A stretch of DNA of 64,000 bases from Paraburkholderia panacisoli (GTDB lineage: Bacteria > Pseudomonadota > Gammaproteobacteria > Burkholderiales > Burkholderiaceae): positions 186,001-250,000 of the forward strand of contig NZ_VTUZ01000003.1 of the NCBI RefSeq assembly GCF_008369935.1, written 5' to 3'. Made by a program: the position numbers and the translations under genes. The notes under the pieces are model-generated. The model searched no databases. It was not told the DNA's origin and saw only the letters and a list, made by a program, of their open reading frames with translations. Positions 37,967 to 47,118 of this stretch are shown here, one piece after another; position 1 is the first letter of the stretch, and every line of letters begins with the position of its first letter.

Positions 37967-39146
37967 GTGCAACTGCCTTCTTGTCGGTCGCCGTCGCAAT
38001 CTGTACGCTGTCGCCGTCAGCGAGTCCGTCGGGCGGTGTATCGATCACGCGATCGGTCGCGGCGAGCCCTGAGTCAATCTCTACGGCGTTGCCCAGGTCG
38101 CGGGCGATCTTCACATGCTTGAACAGCACGTGACCGTTCGCGCCAAGTGTGGCGACGACGACACCGCGGCTATCGAAGACGAGCGCGCTGGCCGGTACAC
38201 GAAGCGCATCGGCGGAGGCGGGCAAGGAGAATTTCAGGCTCGCGAACCCACCCGGCAGCAGCTTGCCGTTAGCGTTGTCAACCAGCAGTTGAACCAGCGT
38301 CGTTCCCGAACTCGAATTGACCGAGTCCGCCGCAGCAATCACGCGCGCGGTGAACTGCTGATCGGGATACTCGGGAACGGTCAGGATGGCGGTCGTGCCG
38401 TCGTGTATCGCCGGTGCGTAATTCTGCGGCACCTGCACATACACGCGTAACTGCTTGACGTCGGAGACCGCAAACAGCTCCTGTCCGACCCCGCCGCTGC
38501 CGGCGTTGACTAACGCGCCGACGTCGGTATCGCGCGCGGTCACCACGCCGTCGAATGGCGCAACGATGCGCGCGAACGCCTTGGTGGCGACGAGGCGGTC
38601 AACGTTGGCCTTCGCGGCCGCTACGATCGCCTCCTTGGCGGTGTAGTCAGCGGTGCGTTGGTCGACATCCTGCTGGGCGACCGAATCCGTGCCGCTTAGC
38701 GCTTCCCAGCGCTTGGCGGTCGTACCCGCAACGACAGCGTTCGCCTGCGCGCTCTGGAGATCCGCGCGTGCCTGCAATAGCTGCTGGTCGAGCTCGGGCG
38801 TTTCGATTTCGGCAAGTACCTGCCCCGCTTTGACCGGCGCGCCGATATCGACACTCCATGATTTCAGATAGCCGCTGACCTGCGCGAAAATCGGCGCCCG
38901 CGTATACGCTTCGAGGCGGCCGGGCAGTTGCAGCGAGGGGCCGTTGGCGTCGCGCGAGGGCTGGATCACGTTGACGGTCGGTACGGCCTGGGCGTCAGTC
39001 CAGGTTTTCAGCTTGCGTGCATCGGCGGCTCGCAGCGTGATCCCGGCAACGACGATGCCTAAGACGACCAGCAGGCCGACCACGCCTGCTACCAGAACCG
39101 GGCGGCGCGACGGTGTATCAGTGGGAAAAGCGGATTCAGACGACAT
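37959..39146 (-). CDS. RND efflux periplasmic adaptor (membrane-fusion protein)
   Basis: A 395-residue adaptor with an N-terminal membrane anchor (PVLVAGVVGLLVVLGIVVAG), a biotinyl-lipoyl-like domain (PIFAQVSGYLKSWSVDIGAPVKAGQVLAEIETPEL), a helical hairpin (about 100-180), beta-barrel and membrane-proximal domains. It links the inner-membrane pump to the outer-membrane channel. I chose the ATG at 39146 because it gives the typical short cytoplasmic leader; GAGG lies about 12 bases before it. It overlaps the permease stop by 11 bases. Confidence 0.93.
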   Translation of the reverse strand: MSSESAFPTDTPSRRPVLVAGVVGLLVVLGIVVAGITLRAADARKLKTWTDAQAVPTVNVIQPSRDANGPSLQLPGRLEAYTRAPIFAQVSGYLKSWSVDIGAPVKAGQVLAEIETPELDQQLLQARADLQSAQANAVVAGTTAKRWEALSGTDSVAQQDVDQRTADYTAKEAIVAAAKANVDRLVATKAFARIVAPFDGVVTARDTDVGALVNAGSGGVGQELFAVSDVKQLRVYVQVPQNYAPAIHDGTTAILTVPEYPDQQFTARVIAAADSVNSSSGTTLVQLLVDNANGKLLPGGFASLKFSLPASADALRVPASALVFDSRGVVVATLGANGHVLFKHVKIARDLGNAVEIDSGLAATDRVIDTPPDGLADGDSVQIATATDKKAVAHG

Positions 39147-42100
39147 GAGCAGGACCTCGCGAGACGGATGCCGGGGTAGCCGCGCGCCCGGCGCGCGTGT
39201 GCACGATGCAAAAAATGACGGGGACGAGGAACAGCGACGCGGTGGTGGCAAACAGCAGACCGCCGATCACGGCGCGGCCAAGCGGCGCGTTTTGCTCACC
39301 GCCTTCGCCGAGGGCGAGCGCCATCGGCAGCATGCCGATGATCATGGAGAGCGCGGTCATGAGCACAGGGCGAAAACGCGTAAAGCCGGCTTCGAGGGCG
39401 GCCTTGAACGGGTCGCCGTGTGCGGCAAGTCGTTCGCGGCAGAAACTGACGACCAGAATCGAGTTGGCCGTCGCCACCCCCATGCACATGATCGCTCCGG
39501 TCAATGCGGGTACGGAGAGCGTCGTGTGGGTCGCGAACAGCATCCAGACGATGCCTGCCAACGCTGCAGGCAATGCGGTCACGATCACGAACGGGTCGGC
39601 CCACGACTGGAAATTGACCACGATCAGCAGATAGATCAACAGCACCGCGCCAAGCAGGCCGAACAACATGCCGGCAAAGGCGCTGTTCATCGTCTGCACC
39701 TGGCCCAGCAGCGCGACGGCGGAGCCCTTGGGCAAGGTGCTGGCGTTGTCATGCACGATGCGCTGGATATCCGACGCCACCGCGCCGAGGTCGCGGCCCT
39801 GGGTGGCCGCAAAGATCTCGACCATCGGCTGGATGTTGTACTGACTGACAACCTCGTTGCTGCTGGCGCGTTCGACTGTCGCCAGACCACCGAGGATCTG
39901 CGCGGTGCTTCCGCCGCTGGCCGTGATCGGCAGATTTTGCAACGCGGCGAGCGAGTCGAGACTGTATTGCGGCGTTTGCATCACGATCGGATACGAAACG
40001 CCGTTCGCGTTGTTCAGCCAGAACGTGGGCGCGACCTGGCTGGAACCCGCGAGGTTCACCACCATGCTGTTCGTCACGTCGCGCTCGGTAATGCCGAGCA
40101 ATTGCGCGCGCGTGCGGTCGACGTCGACATTGAAGGTCGGGTTGCCGTGCGACTGCTCGATTCGTGCGTCGACTACGCCCGGCACATCGCGAACCTGGCG
40201 CAGCAGACGGTCCGCGTATGCGTAGTTGGCGTTCAGGTCGTTGCCGCGAATCTGCAAGTCGATCGGCGCCGGCGAGCCGAAGTTCAGGATCTGACTGATG
40301 ATGTCCGCCGGCGGGAACGAAAACGTGACGCCCGGGAATTCGCGCGGCAACCTCTCGCGCATGATGCGAACGTACTCGTCGGTTGGACGATGGCCATCAT
40401 TCAGCGCGATCTGGATGTCGCCGTCCTGCGAGCCGACCGTACCGGTGTTGTTGTACGCGGTATTGATGCCGCTGACGGGCAGACCCATGTTGTCGACCAC
40501 GGTGCCGAGATCCGAAGGTGGAATGATCTGGCGGATCGCGCCTTCGACATTCGCGAAAATCTGCGCGGTCTTTTCAATGCGAACGCCGACCGGTGCGCGC
40601 ACGTGCATCAGGATCTGTCCGGAATCGACCGAAGGAAAGAAGTTGCGGCCGAGGAACGGCACCAGCGCGAAGGAGAGGACAACAAAGCCGAGGAAGCCGC
40701 TGACGAACGGACGCCGGTGGCTCAGCGCGAGTTCGAGCAAGCCGCGGTAGGCGCTACGCACTTTTTCAAAGCGCGCTTCGAAGCCACGCTGGAAACGCGC
40801 GAGCGGTCCAGGGCGCTTCGTTTCATGGGCGTGCTCGTCCTGCACATGCTGTTTCAGCAGGTATTTCGCCATCGTCGGCACAAGGGTTCGCGACAGGATG
40901 AACGACGAGATCATCGCGAAGATCACCGCTTCAGCCATGGGCACGAACAGAAAGCGCGCGACGCCATTCAGGAAGAACATCGGCACGAACACGATGCAGA
41001 TACACAGCAGCGAGACGAACGCCGGCGTGACGATCTGCGCGGCGCCGTCGAGAATAGCCGTCTCCACCTCCTTGCCATGCTCGAGGTGCCAGTTGATGTT
41101 CTCGATGGTCACCGTGGCATCGTCGACCAGAATCCCCACCGCTAGTGCGAGCCCGCCGAGCGTCATGATGTTCAAAGTCTCGCCGAGCGCGGATAGCGTC
41201 GCAATGGAGCCCAGGATTGCGAGTGGGATCGAGGTTGCGATGATGATCGTCGAGCGCCAGCTGCCCAGGAACAGCAGGATCATCAGACTCGTCAGCACGG
41301 CCGCGATCACGCCCTCGCGCGCCACGCCGGTGATGGCCGCTCGCACGAACAGCGACTGGTCGCCGATGGGTTCGATCTGCAGATTCGCGGGCCACGAGGC
41401 TTTCCCTGCAGCAAGCCGCTCCTTGATGCCGGAGATGATGCCGAGCGTCGAAACCGAACCGTTCTTGAGCACGGACATCAGCACCGAGCGCCGGCCGTCG
41501 ACGTGCACGATATTGGTCTGCGGCGGGCTGCCGTCGCGCACATTCGCAATGTCACGTATATAGACCGTGGTGCCATTGGCCGCCTTGACCGGCAGATCGC
41601 CCAAGGTTTTGATTGCCGATGGCGCATTGTTCAATTGCAGCGTGTACTCGTAGTCACCGATCTTTTCAGTGCCGACCGGCGTAATCAGGTTCTGGCCGGC
41701 AAGTGCGTTGGCTACGTCCTGCGCGGATAAGCCGCGCGCCTGGAGCGCCGCTGGGTCGATGTCGATCTGTACCTGACGTGTCTTGCCGCCGAACGGGTAC
41801 GGAATCGCCGCGCCTGCGACCGTCGTAAGAACCGGGCGCACCGCATTCAGGCCCAGGTCACCGAGGTTCTGTTCGGAGAGTCCCTTGCCGGACAGCGCCA
41901 ACTGGATGATCGGTACGGTCGACGCGTTGTAGTTCAGGATCAGAGGAGGTGTCGTCCCTGCGGGCAACTGCCGTAATTGAGTTTGCGCGACCGAAGTCAC
42001 CTGCGCGTTCGCCGTGCTGATATTCACGCCCGGCTGGAAGAAGATCTTGATAATGCCAAAGCCGGCGACCGATTCCGCCTCGATATGCTCGACGTCGTTC

Positions 42101-42327
42101 ACGGTCGTTGTCAACGTGCGTTCGAACGGCGAGGTGATTCGGCCGACCATCTGGTCCGGCGGCAGACCCGTGTACTGCCACACGACGCTGATCACCGGAA
42201 TCTTGATATCCGGAAAGATGTCGGTTGGCGTCCTCATCGCGGACAACGGGCCGATGATGAGAATGAAGATCGCCAGGACTACGAAAGTGTAGGGTCGCCG
42301 AAGGGCGATACGGACTAGGCCGAGCAT
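39136..42327 (-). CDS. RND multidrug efflux permease (AcrB/HAE1-like)
   Basis: A 1,063-residue proton-driven pump with 12 transmembrane helices and two large periplasmic loops. The N-terminal helix (FVVLAIFILIIGPLSAMRTP) is followed by GLPPDQMVGRITSPFERTL. The proton-relay Asp pair lies in LAVGILVDDATVTIENINWH of helix 4. The C-terminal half repeats the plan (GAVLLIYLLIVVNFQSWADP, ALTGAIMCMGVATANSILVV). It is the first gene of the permease-adaptor-channel operon. The order with permease first differs from the common adaptor-permease order. Substrates cannot be predicted; no regulator gene is adjacent. Confidence 0.94.
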   Translation of the reverse strand: MLGLVRIALRRPYTFVVLAIFILIIGPLSAMRTPTDIFPDIKIPVISVVWQYTGLPPDQMVGRITSPFERTLTTTVNDVEHIEAESVAGFGIIKIFFQPGVNISTANAQVTSVAQTQLRQLPAGTTPPLILNYNASTVPIIQLALSGKGLSEQNLGDLGLNAVRPVLTTVAGAAIPYPFGGKTRQVQIDIDPAALQARGLSAQDVANALAGQNLITPVGTEKIGDYEYTLQLNNAPSAIKTLGDLPVKAANGTTVYIRDIANVRDGSPPQTNIVHVDGRRSVLMSVLKNGSVSTLGIISGIKERLAAGKASWPANLQIEPIGDQSLFVRAAITGVAREGVIAAVLTSLMILLFLGSWRSTIIIATSIPLAILGSIATLSALGETLNIMTLGGLALAVGILVDDATVTIENINWHLEHGKEVETAILDGAAQIVTPAFVSLLCICIVFVPMFFLNGVARFLFVPMAEAVIFAMISSFILSRTLVPTMAKYLLKQHVQDEHAHETKRPGPLARFQRGFEARFEKVRSAYRGLLELALSHRRPFVSGFLGFVVLSFALVPFLGRNFFPSVDSGQILMHVRAPVGVRIEKTAQIFANVEGAIRQIIPPSDLGTVVDNMGLPVSGINTAYNNTGTVGSQDGDIQIALNDGHRPTDEYVRIMRERLPREFPGVTFSFPPADIISQILNFGSPAPIDLQIRGNDLNANYAYADRLLRQVRDVPGVVDARIEQSHGNPTFNVDVDRTRAQLLGITERDVTNSMVVNLAGSSQVAPTFWLNNANGVSYPIVMQTPQYSLDSLAALQNLPITASGGSTAQILGGLATVERASSNEVVSQYNIQPMVEIFAATQGRDLGAVASDIQRIVHDNASTLPKGSAVALLGQVQTMNSAFAGMLFGLLGAVLLIYLLIVVNFQSWADPFVIVTALPAALAGIVWMLFATHTTLSVPALTGAIMCMGVATANSILVVSFCRERLAAHGDPFKAALEAGFTRFRPVLMTALSMIIGMLPMALALGEGGEQNAPLGRAVIGGLLFATTASLFLVPVIFCIVHTRAGRAATPASVSRGPAHVV

Positions 42328-43679
42328 GAGAATTCCTGAGCTTGGGGTAAAACGTAAGAGTGTCTTGGCGGAGGCTAGCGCGGCATGCGATGACGCGCAG
42401 CCGCGCGCTTATACCGGACACAAGCACAGGACGAGCTTGATCTGACGGTACATTCGACTGTGACGGAATACTGGCTAGGGCTTCGCATAATCTGCATTTC
42501 TTGAGAACTGCTCTGCTGCTTAAGATCAATCAAAAAACTTGCGTGCATCTTTCAATTGCCCGGCGTTTAGGAGAGAAAGACATGCGCAACAAAGAAGGTT
42601 GACTTGGGATACGTGCCGACGTGCCGCAATGCAACCCAAGCGCGAATGTACACAAAGCTCGGCGCTTCTGCTGAAGGGCAAATGAAACATCAGGCGTGTG
42701 TGGAGGTCGTGTGGGCGCATTTCGCTTTGCTCGCACGCACCGGGAATACCTTGTCGTTGCTGACATAGCGAGGGCTGGCAAGAGGCGGACGCCAGCGCAC
42801 GAACGTCACTTGCTGCGAAGGCTAGACCTTCGGCGCTTTTTTATTACCAATTGTTCGGGAGGCACATGCGCGCTCTGGACGCAGGCTCTAGGCGGCATTC
42901 AAAAGAACCGACTTTCATTCTCAAGATGAACTCTTCCAGTCACTGTCACATTGATCACGATGATCTTCGCTGGCTAACTGGGATGTCTCTTTGCGTGGCG
43001 AGTTGAACTACAACGTAACGGTTAGTTGTAGAACTGACTTTTTCGCAAAACAGTTGTGTGCAAAATCGGTGGATTGGGAAAGAGATTTCACACTGCCAAC
43101 AGCGTAAGGCGATCTTCGTATGAGGCTGCCCCGAGTACATGATCCATGCGTTCATTCTCGCTGCCGGGCGACCACTGGATGTCAGCCGATAGTCGGCGCG
43201 CGGCGCTATCACCGCATCCACGTGGGCGAAACCAGTCCGTCGCGCGCGAGTTGACGCGACGTTTTTGGCTCTTTTCTGCACGTTGTCATCGACGCAAGGC
43301 CCGTCGCAGAAGTTAGTTTCCGCGGGGAAAGTATGAAACCGTCAAGTGCCTGCTTGTGATCGCAGGATCTGGCTGAAATAATCAGCTGGCATGCTTTCTT
43401 GATCGGCATATCTTAGTTCTTCGGACCGCATTCGACTCAGGTACCGTTCGTCAACCGACGAGCGCTGCTTGCGTGGCGCATCGCCACCCGCAGGCGTATC
43501 AAACTTCATTCACGTAACACCAGAAGCCTAAAAAACAGCGCAGTTCGATCAATGCTGGAGCCAGTGTTCTCTGCAACCTGGGAGGAGGTGACGCATTGTG
43601 GCAAACCAATGGTGCGTTGTGCGGGACGGCCATTGGCTATTCTTGATCCTCGCAGATACTACTATCACGGGTGGAAAGG
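42328..43679. other. 1.35-kb region without a recognised protein gene
   Basis: The left part should contain the promoter of the minus-strand RND operon. A plus-strand intrinsic terminator occurs at 42816-42842 with no recognised gene before it. A 28-codon frame at 42682-42768 (MKHQACVEVVWAHFALLART...) has GAAGGG in front but no known relative. Frames between 42900 and 43600 are not convincing. GTG at 43598 has a good binding site (GGAGGAGG), but its frame runs out of register into phaB and is not accepted as a gene. Confidence 0.4.
42816..42842 (+). terminator. Intrinsic terminator with no recognised gene upstream
   Basis: CGAAGG-CTAGA-CCTTCG makes a 6-bp stem with a 5-base loop, followed by GCGC and then TTTTTT at 42837-42842. 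On the plus strand this is a standard rho-independent terminator. The region before it has no recognised gene, so it may end a small RNA or a very short protein transcript. Confidence 0.55.
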
Positions 43680-44423
43680 ATGACGAAGCGAATCGTTGTT
43701 GTAACGGGCGGTATGGGCGGCCTTGGAGAGGCGATCAGCATGAAACTGCACGACGCTGGTTATGCCGTCGTAGTAACGCACTCGACAAGCAATACGGGTC
43801 CAGCCGAATGGCTGGCGGGCATGGAATCTCAGGGTCGCGCTTTTCGCGCATATCCGGTCGATGTGGCCGACTATGACTCATGCCAGCACTGCGTAGCAAG
43901 AATTCAGGTCGAAGTCGGCCCCGTCGCCATTTTAGTGAACAACGCCGGGATCACGCAGGACATGACACTCAGGAAAATGGACAAGGTCAACTGGGACGCG
44001 GTGATTCGCACCAATCTGGATTCGGTGTTCAATATGACCAAGCCGTTGTGCGAAGACATGGTCGCGCGCGGCTGGGGGCGCATCATCAACATCTCGTCCG
44101 TCAACGGGGCGAAGGGCTCTGTCGGCCAGACTAATTACGCCGCGGCCAAGGCTGGCATGCACGGCTTCACCAAATCGCTGGCGCTGGAAGTCGCCCGCAA
44201 GGGCGTAACTGTCAACACGATTTCGCCAGGCTATCTTGCCACGAAGATGGTCACTGCGATTCCGAAGGAGATTCTGGACACAAAGATCCTGCCGCAGATT
44301 CCGGCCGGTCGTCTGGGCAAGCCAGACGAAGTCGCGGCCCTTGTCAGGTATCTGTGCTCGGACGATGCAGGTTTTGTGACCGGGTCCAATATCGCCATCA
44401 ACGGCGGGCAGCATATGCATTGA
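43680..44423 (+). CDS. phaB: Acetoacetyl-CoA reductase (PhaB-like SDR)
   Basis: A 247-residue short-chain dehydrogenase that reduces acetoacetyl-CoA to (R)-3-hydroxybutyryl-CoA for polyhydroxybutyrate. It has the family start TKRIVVVTGGMGGLGEAI, NNAGITQDMTLRKM, the Ser/Tyr/Lys active site (INISSVNGAKG ... TNYAAAKAGMHGFTK) and the C-terminus GSNIAINGGQHMH, matching PhaB proteins. No phaA or phaC is present in the window, so this is an isolated, possibly accessory copy. An in-frame GTG at 43671 is an alternative start three codons earlier. Confidence 0.9.
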   Translation: MTKRIVVVTGGMGGLGEAISMKLHDAGYAVVVTHSTSNTGPAEWLAGMESQGRAFRAYPVDVADYDSCQHCVARIQVEVGPVAILVNNAGITQDMTLRKMDKVNWDAVIRTNLDSVFNMTKPLCEDMVARGWGRIINISSVNGAKGSVGQTNYAAAKAGMHGFTKSLALEVARKGVTVNTISPGYLATKMVTAIPKEILDTKILPQIPAGRLGKPDEVAALVRYLCSDDAGFVTGSNIAINGGQHMH

Positions 44424-44473
44424 TGCAGCGGCCTGTGACATCGTAGCGTCATCGACGCCATCGTCCAGCTTTT

Positions 44474-44502
44474 GTATTCGCGCGATGTAGCAACGCGAAT
44501 AC
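44474..44502 (+). terminator. Strong hairpin downstream of phaB
   Basis: GTATTCGCG (44474-44482) and CGCGAATAC (44494-44502) form a perfect 9-bp stem with an 11-base loop, about 50 bases after the phaB stop. No T-run follows on either strand, so it may be a weak or factor-assisted terminator between phaB and the convergent LysR gene. Confidence 0.4.
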
Positions 44503-44679
44503 GTGTCTCAAGCTGGAGGAAGGTTCACACTGAGCACCCACGAACGTTCAAAGGTCGAGTTGCAAGCGGGCCTTTGTTCGTCGTGGGCTTGCGATCTCCA
44601 GGGTCAACGTTGCCCGCCGGGCGTATCAATCTGTTGGGTTGACGGTTCGGTAACGGACCGCTTTCGTCGAGCCATATCG

Positions 44680-45669
44680 TCACGTTGCCTCACACGATCC
44701 ATCCCCCGCTGGAAGCGCCCGATCGCCCACCTGTACGGCAACCGAACGCAAAATGGCGATGAATTCCTGCATGGGCTGCGACGGCAACTCGTACTTGCGT
44801 GTGACGATCCCGTAGCTCGTCATGGTCCGCTTGATGGGAACGGGCAGGTGCCCGAGAAGACCCTTGCGCACATATTTTTCGACGGCCGCACGCGGCTGCA
44901 GCGAAATCATGTCGGTCGCCTGCAACAGTTCCAGTGTCGAAAAGATTGAAGGCGTTTCCACCATGCCCACCGGCGCAGGAATGCCCGCGCCGGTAAACGT
45001 TTCGTCGAACAACTGCCTGATAGCCGTCGCTTGCGGATAGAGAATCCATGGCCACGCGCCAAGATCGGCCAACTCCAGCCGCTGCTGCTGCAGCAATGGG
45101 TGATGCTGTCCGACCACCACCCAGACCGGTTCTCCGGACAGCACCTCGAAGTCGAAAAGCACTTTATGGCGCGACTCGGTCAGCCGGCCAACCATCACGT
45201 CCAGCTTCCTTTCTTCAAGCCAGATCGCCAGTTGGTCGCTGCTCTGTTCGACCAGCTTGATGACCAGTTTTGGCCGCTGCTGGCGGATCTCCTTGATGCC
45301 CGTTGTCACCACCTGAGCGGCTGAAGCCGAGATAGCGCCCACGGTGAGATGCCCGTAGCCGCCGTCGCGCAAGGTGCTGAACTCGCTCACGAACTTGCCC
45401 AGATCCGCTACCGCCGTGGTTGCATAGCGCACGGACAATGCGCCGAGATCGGTTGGGCGCATCTCCCGTGGCAACCGTTCGAACAGCTGGGCTCCGAACA
45501 TCGATTCGATGTCACTCAGGATTTTTGTCGCCGCGGGCTGGGTGATGAGCATCTGTTCGGCTGCGATGCGCAAGTTGTGTGTGCGTCCGAGGGCGTCGAG
45601 CAGTTGGAGATGTCTGAAACGCAGCCTTGTCAGGACGCTCGACGTACGCACCGCAAATTGTCTGGACAT
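44680..45669 (-). CDS. LysR-family transcriptional regulator
   Basis: A 329-residue regulator with HTH at about 12-70 (FRHLQLLDALGRTHNLRIAA, ITQPAATKILSDIESMFGAQ) and an effector domain at about 95-300. The HTH resembles GbpR/CbbR-like LysR regulators of sugar metabolism. I chose the ATG at 45669 because it positions the HTH typically. It diverges from the FAH-family gene, leaving 158 bases of shared promoter region, so it probably controls the sugar-acid module on the right. Confidence 0.9.
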   Translation of the reverse strand: MSRQFAVRTSSVLTRLRFRHLQLLDALGRTHNLRIAAEQMLITQPAATKILSDIESMFGAQLFERLPREMRPTDLGALSVRYATTAVADLGKFVSEFSTLRDGGYGHLTVGAISASAAQVVTTGIKEIRQQRPKLVIKLVEQSSDQLAIWLEERKLDVMVGRLTESRHKVLFDFEVLSGEPVWVVVGQHHPLLQQQRLELADLGAWPWILYPQATAIRQLFDETFTGAGIPAPVGMVETPSIFSTLELLQATDMISLQPRAAVEKYVRKGLLGHLPVPIKRTMTSYGIVTRKYELPSQPMQEFIAILRSVAVQVGDRALPAGDGSCEAT

Positions 45670-45827
45670 GGGGTAAACGCGTATGAACTCATAACCGGAT
45701 GGAATCGATTGTACTGAATAAGAGATTGGATGTTTATCGGTTGGCTGCCTAGAGTTGCAGCTGCGCGAATCGTCGCGCGAACTGGCAGCAACGCCCGCGC
45801 GGCAGACAAACATCCGTGGAGACAGAC

Positions 45828-47048
45828 ATGACATCCCGGCTTTCACTCAGCGCAACGGACACGCTTCCGTCGGACGGCTTGTCCGGCACACTGGTCGGCC
45901 GCGCCTGGGTGCCTGCCACGCAATCAATGCCCGCGGGCCCCGCAGTCGTCGTCTTGCGCGCCGATGGCGTGTTCGACATTTCCGACGCGGCACCGACCAT
46001 CAGCAGCTTGCTCGAGCGGGACGATCCGGTCGCCACGGTGCGGGCCGCGAGTGGCCGCTGGATCGGCAAGCTGGACACGATCATCGCGAATACGGCTGAT
46101 GCAACAGGCGATACGGCGCGCAACCCGGAGCGCGTCCAGCTGCTCGCGCCTTGCGATCTGCAGGTCATCAAGGCAGCAGGGGTGACTTTCGCGGCGAGCC
46201 TGATTGAACGAGTGATCGAAGAGCAGGCAAAGGGCGACCCGCAAGGCGCGGTGCGTGTGCGCGACCAGATCAGGTCGCTCGTCGGCGATAGCCTCACCAG
46301 CATCCGGCCGGACTCCGCCGAGGCGCGCGAATTGAAGGCGCTGCTGATCGAGCAGGGGCTATGGTCCCAATACCTGGAAGTCGGAATCGGCCCTGACGCC
46401 GAAGTCTTCACAAAAGCGCCGGTGCTGGCGGCGTTAGGTACGGGCACGGAGATCGGGCTGCATCCGAAGTCGGCCTGGAACAACCCGGAGCCGGAAATCG
46501 TGCTGTCGATCGACAGTCGCGGCCGCGCGCTCGGCGCGACTCTGGGCAACGACGTCAATCTGCGCGACTTCGAAGGACGCAGTGCACTCCTGCTGGGCAA
46601 GGCGAAGGACAACAATGGCTCGTGTGCGATTGGCCCTTTTCTGCGGCTTTTCGACGAGACTTTCTCGATCGACGATGTGCGCCGTGCGACGGTCGATTTG
46701 CGCGTCGAGGGCAGCGACGGCTTTGTCTTGCGTGGTACGAGTTCGATGGACCAGATCACGCGCGACCCGCTCGATCTCGTTTCGCAGACGATCAGCTCGA
46801 CCCACCAATACCCCGATGGCGCGCTGCTGTTCCTCGGGACGCTGTTTGCACCAATCGAAGACCGCGACGCCGCTGGAGCGGGCTTCACACACAAGCTGGG
46901 CGACATCGTGAAGATTTCGAGCCGCAAGCTCGGCACGCTGGTCAACCGGGTCAACCACAGCGACCGCATCGAGCCGTGGACCTTCGGGGTGCGCGCGCTG
47001 ATGGCGAACCTTGCTGCACGAGGACTACTCGGCACAGCCTCTCTGTGA
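45828..47048 (+). CDS. Fumarylacetoacetate hydrolase-family enzyme, sugar-acid type
   Basis: A 406-residue FAH-fold protein. The C-terminal catalytic domain (about 200-400) has GIGPDAEVFTKAPVLAALGT, HPKSAWNNPEPEIVLSIDSR and a metal-binding Glu pair (EPEIV). It resembles the COG3970 group, which includes 2-keto-3-deoxy acid dehydratases of oxidative pentose pathways. GGAGACAGAC precedes the ATG at 45828. It is the first gene of the FAH-MFS-UxaA cassette. In that setting it probably dehydrates or cleaves a 2-keto-3-deoxy sugar acid made by the UxaA-like dehydratase. Confidence 0.85.
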   Translation: MTSRLSLSATDTLPSDGLSGTLVGRAWVPATQSMPAGPAVVVLRADGVFDISDAAPTISSLLERDDPVATVRAASGRWIGKLDTIIANTADATGDTARNPERVQLLAPCDLQVIKAAGVTFAASLIERVIEEQAKGDPQGAVRVRDQIRSLVGDSLTSIRPDSAEARELKALLIEQGLWSQYLEVGIGPDAEVFTKAPVLAALGTGTEIGLHPKSAWNNPEPEIVLSIDSRGRALGATLGNDVNLRDFEGRSALLLGKAKDNNGSCAIGPFLRLFDETFSIDDVRRATVDLRVEGSDGFVLRGTSSMDQITRDPLDLVSQTISSTHQYPDGALLFLGTLFAPIEDRDAAGAGFTHKLGDIVKISSRKLGTLVNRVNHSDRIEPWTFGVRALMANLAARGLLGTASL

Positions 47049-47118
47049 TCACGTACTAACCCGCTTTAACTCGCCATAACAGACCGGCGTACCCGGCTTC
47101 CCCAAGGAGACAGACGAG

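Noticed and set aside
38944..41145. Plus-strand open frame of about 730 codons
   Set aside because: It is antisense to the RND adaptor and permease and has Arg/Asp/His-rich shadow composition with no domain motifs.
42955..43281. Possible minus-strand gene or transposase fragment
   Set aside because: No transposase motif, terminal repeats or target duplications were seen and the composition is not convincing.
43598..43876. GTG-started ORF before phaB with a strong ribosome-binding site
   Set aside because: The frame soon runs out of register into phaB and yields a Gly/Arg-rich sequence with no known relative; it may at most be a leader.
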